Origin: an uncultured Eubacteriales bacterium
GTDB taxonomy: Bacteria > Bacillota > Clostridia > Oscillospirales > CAG-272
DNA: 28,013 bases
Assembly: GCA_934489945.1 (NCBI GenBank)
Contig: CAKSSY010000019.1
Span: 1 to 28,013, forward strand
Reading direction: 5' to 3'
Of this stretch, positions 8,039 to 16,377 are shown piece by piece (position 1 is the first letter of the stretch; every line of letters starts with the position of its first letter). The notes beneath the pieces are model-generated. The model was not told the DNA's origin. It was given only the letters and a program-made list of their open reading frames with translations, and made no database searches. The position numbers were made by a program, and so were the translations under genes.

Positions 8039-9895
8039 TTATATCTCCCTTATCCAAACAATGTTGTCCGACTCGCCGCGATTGCCGAATGCGTGATAAG
8101 GAATAAAGCGAACGATCTTGGTTTCGGTCTCATAACCGTCGGCACTGTAAAGCTCCGTTGACGGTTTATGACAAGTCGCTTCGGCATCTATTACGGGAAG
8201 CCCCAACGCCGGATCGTGATGTACTGTCATCCGACTGGTCCGCGATAACGCAATGTCCTTTAAAATACGGCTTCCGTCATGGAATTCGGGGTTATCCACC
8301 GCTTCGGCGCAATAAACAAACGGTCCGAAACAGAGTGCTGCCCGTCCGGTATCGTCGGCAACCAGCGGGTTTGCCGAAACAAGAAACGGCTTCATTTCCA
8401 TATTGTACAGGATACAGTCACCGCACGCAACGGAAACATAAGCATATCCTTCCTTCACATCCGGCTCAACAGTCATCCCGTTTTTTGTCAATCTGTAGGA
8501 CTTGCACCACGACGGAACACGCAAAGCGATTCTTCCGTCTTTTCCCTTATACCGCAAAGTCACATTTCCGGAAAACGGGAAATCCGTCAGCATCTCTAAC
8601 TGTATCCCGTCGAAATCCGCCTCGCTTTGCATAAACTGATTGACGCGGACCGTATCTCCGTCAACCGTATAAACCATGTCCGAAACAGAAGGGATAAATC
8701 TGGAGATATTAGGCGGACAGCAGGAACATTCAAAAACCTCTACCCTTTGCATAAGCGGATAGTGAATTTTGGTTCTTCCTCCGTTGCAGCGTCGGCGAAG
8801 CGCACGCGTAATCTCCAAAGGATTTTCATAGAAGAAGGAATTTCCGTCCAGCGACACACCGGAAAGGAACCCATTGTAAAGTACACGTTCCACAATGTCG
8901 GCATATTTCGCATTTTTCGACAAAATCTGCATCCGGCGGGCAAACATGGCAAGAGAAATCGCGGCACAGGTTTCACAGTATGCAGTTTCGTTCGGCAAAA
9001 TCCAGTCATCCTCGAAATTCTCGCCGACTGCCGTCGAACCGATGCCGCCGGTTATGTACATCCGACGGTTTATGATATTGTCAAACACACGCTCACATGC
9101 GGCAAGAAGCTCCTTGTCTCCCGTCGCCGCCACTACATCACTGACGCCACTGTAAAGATAGCAAAGACGAACAGCGTGTCCCTCAGCGGTCGTCTGTTCC
9201 CGTACAGGAGCCTGATCCTGAAACGAACGGGGATTGCTCTCCCCCGTACAACGGTCATCGGCGTTCCTTCCGCGGTTGTCCACAAAGAATTCCGCCAATT
9301 CCAAATACCGTTTCTCGCCGGTATCGTCATATAGCTTCATCAACGCCAATTCAATCTCTTCATGTCCCGGTGTCACAAAAGCGGCGGATTTTTCTACGCG
9401 AAAAACCCTGTCAATGAGGTCAATATACTTCAGCATACAGACATACAACTTATCCTTCCCCGTCGCCTTCTTATATGCAATCGCCGCCTCCAGCAAGTGA
9501 CCCGCGCAATACAACTCATGGCAACCGCGTCTTTTGAATCGTTGTCCCGGCTCCACAACCGTAAAATAAATATTGAAATAACCGTCCGGTTCCTGATGTG
9601 CCGCCAGATTGTCTATCACCGCATCGGCAAGCGCCTCAAGCTCGGGAGCTTTTTCTGTTTCGGTAATGTATGCAACCGCTTCGATCCACTTTGCCACATC
9701 GGAATCCCAAAAATAATGCGGCTTTTTATCCATGCCTTCCTTCCAGTCGCACGAAAACGCTCCGATGCGTCCCGTTTCCGCAAAACGATTATATACCGTC
9801 CGGATCGTTCTTTGGCGCACCATCTCCTGCTTCTCTTTCCAAAAGCCGGCTGTCAATTCTACCTTTTCAAAACCGACATTTCTGCTCTGATTCAT
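8039..9895 (-). CDS. GH127-family beta-L-arabinofuranosidase
   Basis: A predicted retaining beta-L-arabinofuranosidase of 618 residues with no signal peptide, so cytoplasmic. The start at 9895 is set by AAGGAG 8 nt upstream and by the family N-terminus (VELTAGFWKEKQ); a longer frame to 10012 runs into the promoter. In the characterised GH127 enzyme HypBA1, a Zn-thiolate site of one Glu and three Cys contains the catalytic cysteine. The equivalents here are E308 and C310 in CETCA and C392-C393 in ECSCCPPN, with one of the CC pair expected to be the nucleophile (C392 by the order in HypBA1). The alpha/alpha barrel signature is followed by a C-terminal beta domain. It would act on arabinosides imported from plant hydroxyproline-rich glycoproteins or arabinans. 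It shares a transcript with mnmG. Confidence 0.92.
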   Translation of the reverse strand: MNQSRNVGFEKVELTAGFWKEKQEMVRQRTIRTVYNRFAETGRIGAFSCDWKEGMDKKPHYFWDSDVAKWIEAVAYITETEKAPELEALADAVIDNLAAHQEPDGYFNIYFTVVEPGQRFKRRGCHELYCAGHLLEAAIAYKKATGKDKLYVCMLKYIDLIDRVFRVEKSAAFVTPGHEEIELALMKLYDDTGEKRYLELAEFFVDNRGRNADDRCTGESNPRSFQDQAPVREQTTAEGHAVRLCYLYSGVSDVVAATGDKELLAACERVFDNIINRRMYITGGIGSTAVGENFEDDWILPNETAYCETCAAISLAMFARRMQILSKNAKYADIVERVLYNGFLSGVSLDGNSFFYENPLEITRALRRRCNGGRTKIHYPLMQRVEVFECSCCPPNISRFIPSVSDMVYTVDGDTVRVNQFMQSEADFDGIQLEMLTDFPFSGNVTLRYKGKDGRIALRVPSWCKSYRLTKNGMTVEPDVKEGYAYVSVACGDCILYNMEMKPFLVSANPLVADDTGRAALCFGPFVYCAEAVDNPEFHDGSRILKDIALSRTSRMTVHHDPALGLPVIDAEATCHKPSTELYSADGYETETKIVRFIPYHAFGNRGESDNIVWIREI

Positions 9896-9979
9896 GTTCC
9901 GCTCCTTAAAACATTTCATTTTTTGTCCAAAGCATCTGCTTTTACCAATCTCTTTAACCAACAAAACTTTCTTCGCAAT

Positions 9980-10008
9980 ATTATAACACATTCGTTCCTC
10001 TTTGTCAC
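9980..10008 (-). promoter_or_regulatory. SigA promoter for GH127-mnmG
   Basis: On the minus strand this reads GTGACA (10008-10003), a 17-bp spacer and TATAAT (9985-9980), with TGT just before the -10 box. It is the only promoter-like element found upstream of the two genes. Confidence 0.75.
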
Positions 10009-10046
10009 GCAAAATATAAAAATTCCCTCATTTTTTCGGTTTTCTG

Positions 10047-10075
10047 TTGAAAAGCAACCCGGTTTGTGGTATAAA
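10047..10075 (+). promoter_or_regulatory. SigA promoter for the MATE transporter
   Basis: TTGAAA (10047-10052), a 17-bp spacer and TATAAA (10070-10075), with TGG before the -10 box. It is back to back with the GH127 promoter. Confidence 0.75.
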
Positions 10076-10101
10076 TAAAGGCATAGAATTGAGGTTTTGA
10101 T

Positions 10102-11475
10102 ATGGCGAAAGATCTTACCCGGGGGAAAGTAACTCCCCTTTTAATCGGTTTTACTTTGCCGATTGTCCTCGGCAATCTGTTTCAACTTACATACAACGCC
10201 GCCGACAGTGCCATCGTCGGTCATTTCGTCGGAAAGGATGCACTTGCCGCCGTCGGAATCTGTAATCCCGTCGTCACCATGATGATCCTGTTTCTCAACG
10301 GCTTATGTATGGGTGCCTCTATCCTGATGGGAACACAGTACGGTGCCAAAGACTATGACACTCTGCATCGTCAGATCAGCACAACCATGCTGGGTGGTGT
10401 TGTTTTTTCGTCGGTTCTGAGCGTACTCTGTATCCTATTCGCCCGCCCGATTTTGGTTTTCATGCAAACCGACCCCGAAATTCTGGATATGACAACAGAG
10501 TATCTGCGTATTATTTTTGTAGGACTGCTTTTCACGTTTCTCTACAATTTCTTCTCTTCCACACTCCGTGCACTCGGGGACAGCCGTACCCCTCTCCTGT
10601 TTCTGATTATCAGTGCTGCTCTTAATGTATTCGGTGATCTTTTCTTCGTCATCGTCCTGAACATGGGAACAAAGGGCTGTGCCATTGCCACCGTTATCAG
10701 TGAAGCCATCTGTTGCCTTTGTTGTATTATTTATATCCGTTTTGCCGTTCCCATCCTGCGGCTCGGAAAGAAATGGCTGGTTTTTGACAGACAACTTCTC
10801 AAAAAAACCGTCGCCTACGGCTGGGTCTCTGCCATGCAACAGGCAACCGTCCAACTCGGCAAAATCGGAATGCAGACAATCGTCAACACCATGGGCGTCA
10901 GCGTTTCTGCCGCCTTTTCCGCCGTCAATCGCATTGACGACTATGCGTATACCCCGGAGCAGAACATCGGTCATGCCATGATGTCTCTGATGGCGCAAAA
11001 CCGCGGTGCAGGCAAAAAAGAGCGAATGCGGGAAGGTTTCCGCGCGGGAATGTTGATTGAGATTGGATACGGCATCGCAATTTTTCTCCTCTTTTATATT
11101 TTTGCAACACCACTCATGACGCTGTTTGTCGATGCCACCCGCGAGGACAGTGCCGAAGTCATCGCACACGGTGTAAAATATCTGCGTCTGATTTCCTTTA
11201 TGTATATTCTTCCCGCGATAACAAACGGGATCCAGGGATATTTCCGCGGCATCGGCGATCTGAAGGTAACTCTGATAAGCAGTTTTATCAATGTTATCAT
11301 CCGCATCGTCGCCGCTCTGCCACTCGTGTTTCTTTTGAATATGTCCATTGAAGCACTTCCTCTCAGCTATCTTTGCGGCTGGATCGGTATGCTTGTCGCC
11401 GAAACTCCGCTTCTGTTGCGAAGCTACAAAAAACTACGTGCCGAGCCCGATTCCGACGTTCAAAAAAGGGATTGA
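10102..11475 (+). CDS. MATE-family multidrug efflux transporter
   Basis: A 457-residue integral membrane protein that exports drugs or metabolites in exchange for Na+ or H+. The start follows GAGG at 8 nt. The opening LTRGKVTPLLIGFTLPIVLGN and the block YNAADSAIVGHFVGKDALAAVG are the N-terminal hallmarks of the bacterial MATE fold. A matching second half starts near residue 230 (GWVSAMQQATVQLGKIGMQT), giving the expected 12 membrane segments in two halves. It belongs broadly to the MepA/NorM-like group common in Clostridia, but the substrate cannot be told from sequence. It has its own promoter, and I see no strong terminator in the 74 bp before the next promoter. Confidence 0.93.
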   Translation: MAKDLTRGKVTPLLIGFTLPIVLGNLFQLTYNAADSAIVGHFVGKDALAAVGICNPVVTMMILFLNGLCMGASILMGTQYGAKDYDTLHRQISTTMLGGVVFSSVLSVLCILFARPILVFMQTDPEILDMTTEYLRIIFVGLLFTFLYNFFSSTLRALGDSRTPLLFLIISAALNVFGDLFFVIVLNMGTKGCAIATVISEAICCLCCIIYIRFAVPILRLGKKWLVFDRQLLKKTVAYGWVSAMQQATVQLGKIGMQTIVNTMGVSVSAAFSAVNRIDDYAYTPEQNIGHAMMSLMAQNRGAGKKERMREGFRAGMLIEIGYGIAIFLLFYIFATPLMTLFVDATREDSAEVIAHGVKYLRLISFMYILPAITNGIQGYFRGIGDLKVTLISSFINVIIRIVAALPLVFLLNMSIEALPLSYLCGWIGMLVAETPLLLRSYKKLRAEPDSDVQKRD

Positions 11476-11549
11476 AATGCCGATAATTCCCGTATTTTGC
11501 CACACTATACAAAATATTAAAAATAATTTAACTTTTTTTAGATAACCTC

Positions 11550-11578
11550 TTGACAGACCAAAAAAAATGGTGTATGAT
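11550..11578 (+). promoter_or_regulatory. SigA promoter for the small zinc-ribbon gene
   Basis: TTGACA (11550-11555), a 17-bp spacer and TATGAT (11573-11578). A small leader hairpin (CGCAG at 11589-11593 with CTGCG at 11600-11604) lies between the promoter and the ribosome binding site AGAGGT. Confidence 0.82.
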
Positions 11579-11625
11579 ATACCTAAACCGCAGGATAAAC
11601 TGCGAAATTATTAAAGAGGTATTTC

Positions 11626-11895
11626 ATGTACAACGACAAGACATTGGTCTGCAAGGATTGCGGACAGGAATTCGTTTTCACTGCCGGTGAGCAGGAATTT
11701 TATGCTGAAAAAGGCTTCACAAATGAGCCTCAGCGTTGCAAGGCGTGCCGCGATGCCCGTAAGAATGCAGGCGGAGTTAAGACACGTCAGATGTTTGATG
11801 CAGTATGTGCAAGCTGCGGTCAGCCTTGCCAGGTTCCTTTCCAGCCGCGCGACGATCGTCCGGTTTACTGCAGCGAGTGCTTCAAGAATAGATAA
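11626..11895 (+). CDS. Small zinc-ribbon protein with four CXXC knuckles
   Basis: An 89-residue cytoplasmic protein without a membrane segment. Four CXXC pairs are visible: C9/C12, C38/C41, C61/C64 and C82/C85, plus an extra C68, so it should bind two zinc ions. The first half (CKDCGQEFVFTAGEQEFYAEKG, then PQRCKACR) matches the probable zinc-ribbon domain seen in many anaerobes. The second half (VCASCGQPCQVPF, then PVYCSECF) is a separate zinc knuckle common in small bacterial proteins. Nothing in the sequence indicates its partner; roles proposed for such proteins include RNA or protein binding. It is monocistronic, with a near-consensus promoter and its own terminator, which suggests a short abundant transcript. 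Confidence 0.88.
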   Translation: MYNDKTLVCKDCGQEFVFTAGEQEFYAEKGFTNEPQRCKACRDARKNAGGVKTRQMFDAVCASCGQPCQVPFQPRDDRPVYCSECFKNR

Positions 11896-11909
11896 GTATT
11901 CACGCTCAC

Positions 11910-11936
11910 AAAAACCCCTTCCGAGGGGTTTTTTGT
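11910..11936 (+). terminator. Terminator after the zinc-ribbon gene
   Basis: AAAACCCCT (11911-11919) pairs with AGGGGTTTT (11924-11932), with a 4-nt loop, followed by TTGTTTTC. Confidence 0.9.
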
Positions 11937-11994
11937 TTTCGACTTTTCCCCCAGCCGGAAACGCATGGAACATCGAAAAAACGAGAATGTGCTC

Positions 11995-12023
11995 TTGCAA
12001 TCTGCTGTTTTTTGTGTTATAAT
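11995..12023 (+). promoter_or_regulatory. SigA promoter for the GH25 lipoprotein
   Basis: TTGCAA (11995-12000), a 17-bp spacer and TATAAT (12018-12023), with TGT just before the -10 box. Confidence 0.75.
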
Positions 12024-12078
12024 GAAATGAATTCCATGTCTTTGAAATTTATCCCGTGTCAAAAGAAAGGATGCCAAA

Positions 12079-13527
12079 ATGAAGAAAAAATTGCTGTTTG
12101 TCACCGTTTTATGCCTTCTTGCCTTTTTTGCGTTCTCGTGCGGCAAGAATCCCGCCCAAACAGAACCGGAGACTTGCAAACACACCCGTCTTACCGACAC
12201 GGTTTTTGAACCCGACTGCTCGCTGGAGGGCTTCACCGAACATGTTTGCCTCGACTGTGGGTATACTTATAAAAGCAATATAAAAGCACCGACCGGTCAT
12301 AAACTCACTTCGGTCGTCACAGCACCAACCTGTACCGAGCAAGGCTTTACTTCTTATACCTGTTCTGTGTGCGATTACGCATACACTTCAAATATTACGG
12401 CACCGACCGGTCATACTTTCACCTCAAAGATTACGCCACAAACCTGTACAGAAGAGGGATATACAACTTACACCTGTGCATGCGGCTATAACTACCGCAC
12501 CTCCCAGGTCGTTCCCAACGGTCACAATTTTACCAAAACCGTTGTTCCCGCCACCTGTACCGAACTCGGTCACACACTTTATCAGTGCAGTCATTGTTCT
12601 TATTCCTATAAAACCGATTTCACCTCCGTCTCGCACTCGCTGACCTCCAAAGTCATCCCTCCCACTTGCTCGGAAAAAGGATATACAACATGGCAGTGCA
12701 CCGCTTGTAAGTACAATTATCGTTCTGCGGAAGTGGCACCCACCGGTCACACCTTTGTCAAGACCGTTATCCCTCCTTCCTTCCAAAAGACGGGTTGTAC
12801 CGTATATACCTGCCATTGCGGATTCAGCTACATAGGAGACTATGTTTGGTATTCCAATATCTTTTCCGGAATTCGCGGCAACGAAAACAAGGTTTTTTCC
12901 CGAGGTGTGGATCTCTCTTATCATGACGGGAATGTCAATTTCTCCTCTCTTGCCGTCTCCGGCGTTGATTTCGTAATCCTTCGGGTCGGTTATTCCGATG
13001 TCAAGGACGTAAAATTTGAGGAATACTACGCCGCCGCACGCAAAGCCGGATTAGACATCGGTTGCTACTTCTACTCCTACGCTACGACCGTCGAGGAACT
13101 GCTGACCGAAGCCAAAGCCGTGATAAAGTATCTCGACGGAAAAAAATTTGAATACCCGATTTACCTCGACATGGAGGATGATTCCCTCGCATCCGTCAAA
13201 AAAGAAACGCTGATGCAGATGTGTACGGTCTACTGTGAATTTATGACGGAAAATCAGTATTTTCCCGGCATATATACTTATAAAAACTGGTTGATAACTC
13301 GACTGGATGCCGAAAAACTCTCTGTTCTCTGCGATATGTGGGTGGCGCACTATCCTTCCAACTTCCCGGCTTACGGTGAAAACTATTACAGCGATACCTA
13401 CAATATGTGGCAATATACTGAGACAGGAAATGCAAGCGGTGTCTCGGGAAATGCCGACTTGAATATCTGTTATAAAGACTATCCGACCATTATCAAACAG
13501 TACGGATACAACGGTTACAACGACTGA
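12079..13527 (+). CDS. Surface lipoprotein with six Cys/His repeats and a GH25 lysozyme domain
   Basis: A 482-residue protein that should be anchored outside the membrane: a signal peptide with lipobox FAFSC, lipidated at C21. Residues 35 to about 258 are six tandem repeats of 37-39 residues; the rest, from about 272, is a GH25 (1,4-beta-N-acetylmuramidase) domain. Its catalytic acids are visible: D278 in RGVDLSYHDG and the D364/E366 pair in YLDMED, with a C-terminal DLNICY element. GH25 enzymes cut the MurNAc-GlcNAc bond of peptidoglycan. The role could be remodelling of the cell's own wall or attack on neighbours; the repeats may bind the wall or hold the enzyme at a distance. It is followed 23 bp later by the AAA ATPase gene, with no terminator between. 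Confidence 0.93.
   Translation: MKKKLLFVTVLCLLAFFAFSCGKNPAQTEPETCKHTRLTDTVFEPDCSLEGFTEHVCLDCGYTYKSNIKAPTGHKLTSVVTAPTCTEQGFTSYTCSVCDYAYTSNITAPTGHTFTSKITPQTCTEEGYTTYTCACGYNYRTSQVVPNGHNFTKTVVPATCTELGHTLYQCSHCSYSYKTDFTSVSHSLTSKVIPPTCSEKGYTTWQCTACKYNYRSAEVAPTGHTFVKTVIPPSFQKTGCTVYTCHCGFSYIGDYVWYSNIFSGIRGNENKVFSRGVDLSYHDGNVNFSSLAVSGVDFVILRVGYSDVKDVKFEEYYAAARKAGLDIGCYFYSYATTVEELLTEAKAVIKYLDGKKFEYPIYLDMEDDSLASVKKETLMQMCTVYCEFMTENQYFPGIYTYKNWLITRLDAEKLSVLCDMWVAHYPSNFPAYGENYYSDTYNMWQYTETGNASGVSGNADLNICYKDYPTIIKQYGYNGYND
12181..12849 (+). repeat. Six tandem 37-39 codon repeats (CT..G.T.Y.C..C...Y.....P.GH type)
   Basis: Repeat units begin at His codons 35, 74, 112, 149, 186 and 224 of the lipoprotein. 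Each carries a PTCTE-type Cys, then G-Y/F-T, Y-x-C, a second Cys, an aromatic residue, and closes with P-x-GH. Unit 1 is divergent at its start, unit 4 ends in SVSH instead of PTGH, and unit 6 has lost the first Cys (PPSFQ). The units differ at the DNA level, so this is an old protein repeat and not a recent DNA amplification. Confidence 0.9.
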
Positions 13528-13550
13528 CACCGGTCGGGAAAGGACTCACC

Positions 13551-15113
13551 ATGCTAACAGCGGTTTATAGCGCAGGGCTTTCGGGAATCGACGGTTTTCT
13601 TGTCACGGTCGAATGTGACTCCAGACAGAAAAAGTTCGGATTTGAAATCGTCGGACTGCCCGACGCGGCAATCAAAGAAGCGAAGGAGCGCGTCCGAACC
13701 GCGTGCGATAATACCGGTATCCGATTCCCGAACCTTTGCCATATTGTAAATCTTGCCCCTGCCGACCGACGCAAGGAAGGTTCGGCATTCGATGCCGCTA
13801 TTCTTTTGGGAATTCTCCGCAATGCCGGTGTCGTGCGCCGTGAAACCGATCTTTCCGATAAGTGCATAATCGGTGAGTTGTCGCTCTCGGGCGATCTGCG
13901 CCCGGTACGCGGCGTACTCTGTATGTGTGCCGCAGCCAAAGATGCCGGTCTCCGGGAAATTTATGTGCCGTCCGAAAATGCCGCCGAGGCTGCTGCGGTA
14001 TCCGGCATTACGGTTTATGGAGTTCCTTCGATCGGCAAGCTGATTGCTCATCTCAACGGCACGGAACGTCTGGAACCGACCGTAGCCGATGAAGCAAAAC
14101 CGTCAGCCGAAATCCCGCTTGATTTTGCCGATGTCCGCGGACAACAATATGCAAAACGCGCCATGGAAATTGCCGCTGCGGGCGGTCACAATATCCTGCT
14201 GATCGGTCCGCCTGGAACCGGAAAATCCATGCTTGCCAAGCGATTGCCATCTATCTTGCCACCGCTGACTTTTTCGGAAGCAATCGAAACCACAAAAATT
14301 CATTCGGTTGCAGGTTCTCTGCCGAATTCCGCCTCCCTCCTGTCAGTGCGTCCATTCCGCTCCCCGCATCATACCATGTCTGCCGTGTCTCTTGTCGGCG
14401 GAGGAGCTAATCCGCTTCCCGGAGAAATTTCTCTCGCCCATAACGGTGTTCTTTTTCTGGATGAACTTCCCGAATTTCCAAAACAGATCACAGATGCCCT
14501 TCGCCAACCATTGGAGGACAAGCAGATTACCATTACCCGTGCCAACGGACGCGTCACGTTCCCTTGTTCTTTTATGCTCGTAGGGGCGATGAACCCCTGT
14601 CGTTGCGGGTACTACGGACATCCGACACGAAAGTGTACGTGCAAACCGAGAGATGTGGCTCGTTATATGTCCCGCCTGAGCGGACCTCTGCTTGACCGCA
14701 TTGACATACAGATTGAACTTCCTTCCCTTTCCTACGAAGAAATATCCTCCAAAAACGAAAACGCCGAACATTCTTCCGCCATCCGCGAACGTGTAATCGC
14801 CGCCAGACGCTTTGCACGGGAGCGCATCCAAAATGATCCCGACGCTCCGGTGGAAAGTGAAAATGTGTACTGCAATGCCATGCTCGGACCGACACTCGTT
14901 CGCCGATACTGCCCTCTCTCGGATGCAGCCGCCTCTTTTCTCGGCACGGCTTATCGTACAATGGGACTTTCGGCACGCGGCTATGACCGCGTTCTCCGCG
15001 TGGCTCGTACCATTGCCGATCTTGAGAAAAGCGAAATCATCGAAGGCGTTCATATCGCAGAGGCAATTCAGTTCCGCAAACTCGATAAAATGATGCCCGG
15101 CAAGACTTTTTAG
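13551..15113 (+). CDS. YifB/ComM-family Mg-chelatase-like AAA+ ATPase
   Basis: A 520-residue cytoplasmic ATPase. The family has an N-terminal Lon-protease-like fold (about residues 20-145), a magnesium-chelatase-type AAA+ core (about 190-395) and a C-terminal domain. The Walker A motif GPPGTGKS is at 219-226, the Walker B element LFLDELPEF follows, and the family-specific MNPCRCGYYG block is present. In naturally transformable bacteria ComM is a helicase that aids branch migration of incoming DNA; its role in Clostridia is unproven. The start follows AAAGGA. It sits directly behind the GH25 lipoprotein gene, and a terminator hairpin overlaps its stop codon. Confidence 0.95.
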   Translation: MLTAVYSAGLSGIDGFLVTVECDSRQKKFGFEIVGLPDAAIKEAKERVRTACDNTGIRFPNLCHIVNLAPADRRKEGSAFDAAILLGILRNAGVVRRETDLSDKCIIGELSLSGDLRPVRGVLCMCAAAKDAGLREIYVPSENAAEAAAVSGITVYGVPSIGKLIAHLNGTERLEPTVADEAKPSAEIPLDFADVRGQQYAKRAMEIAAAGGHNILLIGPPGTGKSMLAKRLPSILPPLTFSEAIETTKIHSVAGSLPNSASLLSVRPFRSPHHTMSAVSLVGGGANPLPGEISLAHNGVLFLDELPEFPKQITDALRQPLEDKQITITRANGRVTFPCSFMLVGAMNPCRCGYYGHPTRKCTCKPRDVARYMSRLSGPLLDRIDIQIELPSLSYEEISSKNENAEHSSAIRERVIAARRFARERIQNDPDAPVESENVYCNAMLGPTLVRRYCPLSDAAASFLGTAYRTMGLSARGYDRVLRVARTIADLEKSEIIEGVHIAEAIQFRKLDKMMPGKTF

Positions 15114-15133
15114 CCTTGCCGGCTTTGATTTTT
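15096..15133 (+). terminator. Terminator overlapping the end of the yifB-type gene
   Basis: CCGGCAAG (15097-15104) pairs with CTTGCCGG (15115-15122), followed by CTTTGATTTTT. The TAG stop codon at 15111-15113 lies in the loop. Confidence 0.8.
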
Positions 15134-15187
15134 CTCATTTTACATCAGAAATATTTTCCTCATATTGATATTTTTTCGACAAATGCC

Positions 15188-15216
15188 TTGACGAAAGGGG
15201 AAATAAAGTTTATAAT
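15188..15216 (+). promoter_or_regulatory. SigA promoter for serC-serA
   Basis: TTGACG (15188-15193), a 17-bp spacer and TATAAT (15211-15216), 60 nt upstream of the serC start. I saw no T-box or riboswitch in the short leader. Confidence 0.83.
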
Positions 15217-15275
15217 GATAATATCTTTTTTCGGTTCGCCCGGAAAAAGAATATTACATATTCGGAGGTTCTATT

Positions 15276-16364
15276 ATGAACAGAGTTTTTAACTTTTCGG
15301 CAGGTCCGTCCATGCTTCCGTTACCGGTACTTGAAAAAGCAGCATCCGAACTTGTCTGCTACGGCGAATCGGGAATGTCAGTCATGGAGATGTCTCACCG
15401 CTCTCCGGATTATGAAGCAATCATCACAAGTGCAGAACAGCTTCTTCGGAAAATCATGAATATTCCCGAAAATTATAAAATTCTCTTTATGCAGGGCGGT
15501 GCTTCCACTCAATTTGCCGCTGTCCCGCTTAACCTGATCGGCAAAACCGGAAAGGCTGACTATATCGTTTCCGGTCAGTTCTCCGGCAAGGCATTCAAGG
15601 AAGCTCAGAAATACGGCGACTGCGTGTGCGTTGCCACCACGAAAGACGACAACTTTGACCATGTCCCCGTTGTTACGCGCGAGAGTTTCCGTCCCGACGC
15701 CTCCTATGTCCATATGTGCTTCAACAATACCATTTACGGCACCAAATTCGGTTATATTCCCGACACAGGCGACATTCCGTTGGTTGCGGATATGTCCTCC
15801 TGTATTATCTCCGAACCGATTGATGTTTCCAAATTCGGTGTTATTTACGCAGGTGCACAGAAAAACATGGCTCCTGCCGGCGTAACCGTTGTCATCGTCC
15901 GTGAGGATCTTCTCGGAAATGCCCTTCCCATCACCCCTGCTATGCTTGACTGGAAGCTGATGGCAGATAACGATTCCATGTACAACACTCCCCCCTGCTA
16001 CTCCATTTACATGGCGAAACTCGTGTATGAATGGATTCTTTCCATCGGCGGACTGGAAAAGATGAAGGAGATGAACCTGAAAAAGGCAAACCTTCTTTAT
16101 GACTATCTCGACAGCCAAAACTATTATATCGCTCCCGTCAAAAAAGACAGTCGTTCCATGATGAATGTTACCTTCGTGACTGGAGATGCCGATCTTGACA
16201 AGAAGTTTGCAAGCGAAGCCGCAGCCAATGGTCTGAAGAACCTCAAAGGTCATCGCAGTGTAGGTGGTATGCGCGCTTCCATCTATAATGCCATGCCTTA
16301 TGAGGGCGTGGAAAAGCTGGTTGCCTTTATGAAAGATTTTGCGGTAGCCAATCCCAAGAAATAA
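15276..16364 (+). CDS. serC: Phosphoserine aminotransferase
   Basis: A PLP enzyme that converts 3-phosphohydroxypyruvate and glutamate to phosphoserine and 2-oxoglutarate, the second step of serine synthesis. It is 362 residues, the usual length, and begins with the family signature VFNFSAGPSMLP. The block GESGMSVMEMSHRS follows. K196 in GAQKNMAPAG is the expected PLP-binding lysine (K198 in E. coli SerC). The C-terminus has the conserved GHRSVGGMRASIYNAMP. The ATG at 15276 follows GGAGG by 7 nt. serA starts 13 nt after its stop, so the two genes form an operon; no serB-type phosphatase gene is present here. Confidence 0.98.
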   Translation: MNRVFNFSAGPSMLPLPVLEKAASELVCYGESGMSVMEMSHRSPDYEAIITSAEQLLRKIMNIPENYKILFMQGGASTQFAAVPLNLIGKTGKADYIVSGQFSGKAFKEAQKYGDCVCVATTKDDNFDHVPVVTRESFRPDASYVHMCFNNTIYGTKFGYIPDTGDIPLVADMSSCIISEPIDVSKFGVIYAGAQKNMAPAGVTVVIVREDLLGNALPITPAMLDWKLMADNDSMYNTPPCYSIYMAKLVYEWILSIGGLEKMKEMNLKKANLLYDYLDSQNYYIAPVKKDSRSMMNVTFVTGDADLDKKFASEAAANGLKNLKGHRSVGGMRASIYNAMPYEGVEKLVAFMKDFAVANPKK

Positions 16365-16377
16365 GGAGTAAAGTCAA

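Noticed and set aside
9896..10012. N-terminal extension of the GH127 gene to 10012
   Set aside because: It overlaps the promoter at 9980-10008; AAGGAG and the family N-terminus support 9895.
12181..12849. Tandem repeat considered as a CRISPR array or DNA satellite
   Set aside because: The period is about 113 bp, it encodes protein repeats in one frame, and the DNA copies have diverged; there are no spacers.
15378..16253. 291-codon minus-strand open frame
   Set aside because: Antisense to serC, with no ribosome binding site and no recognisable motif.
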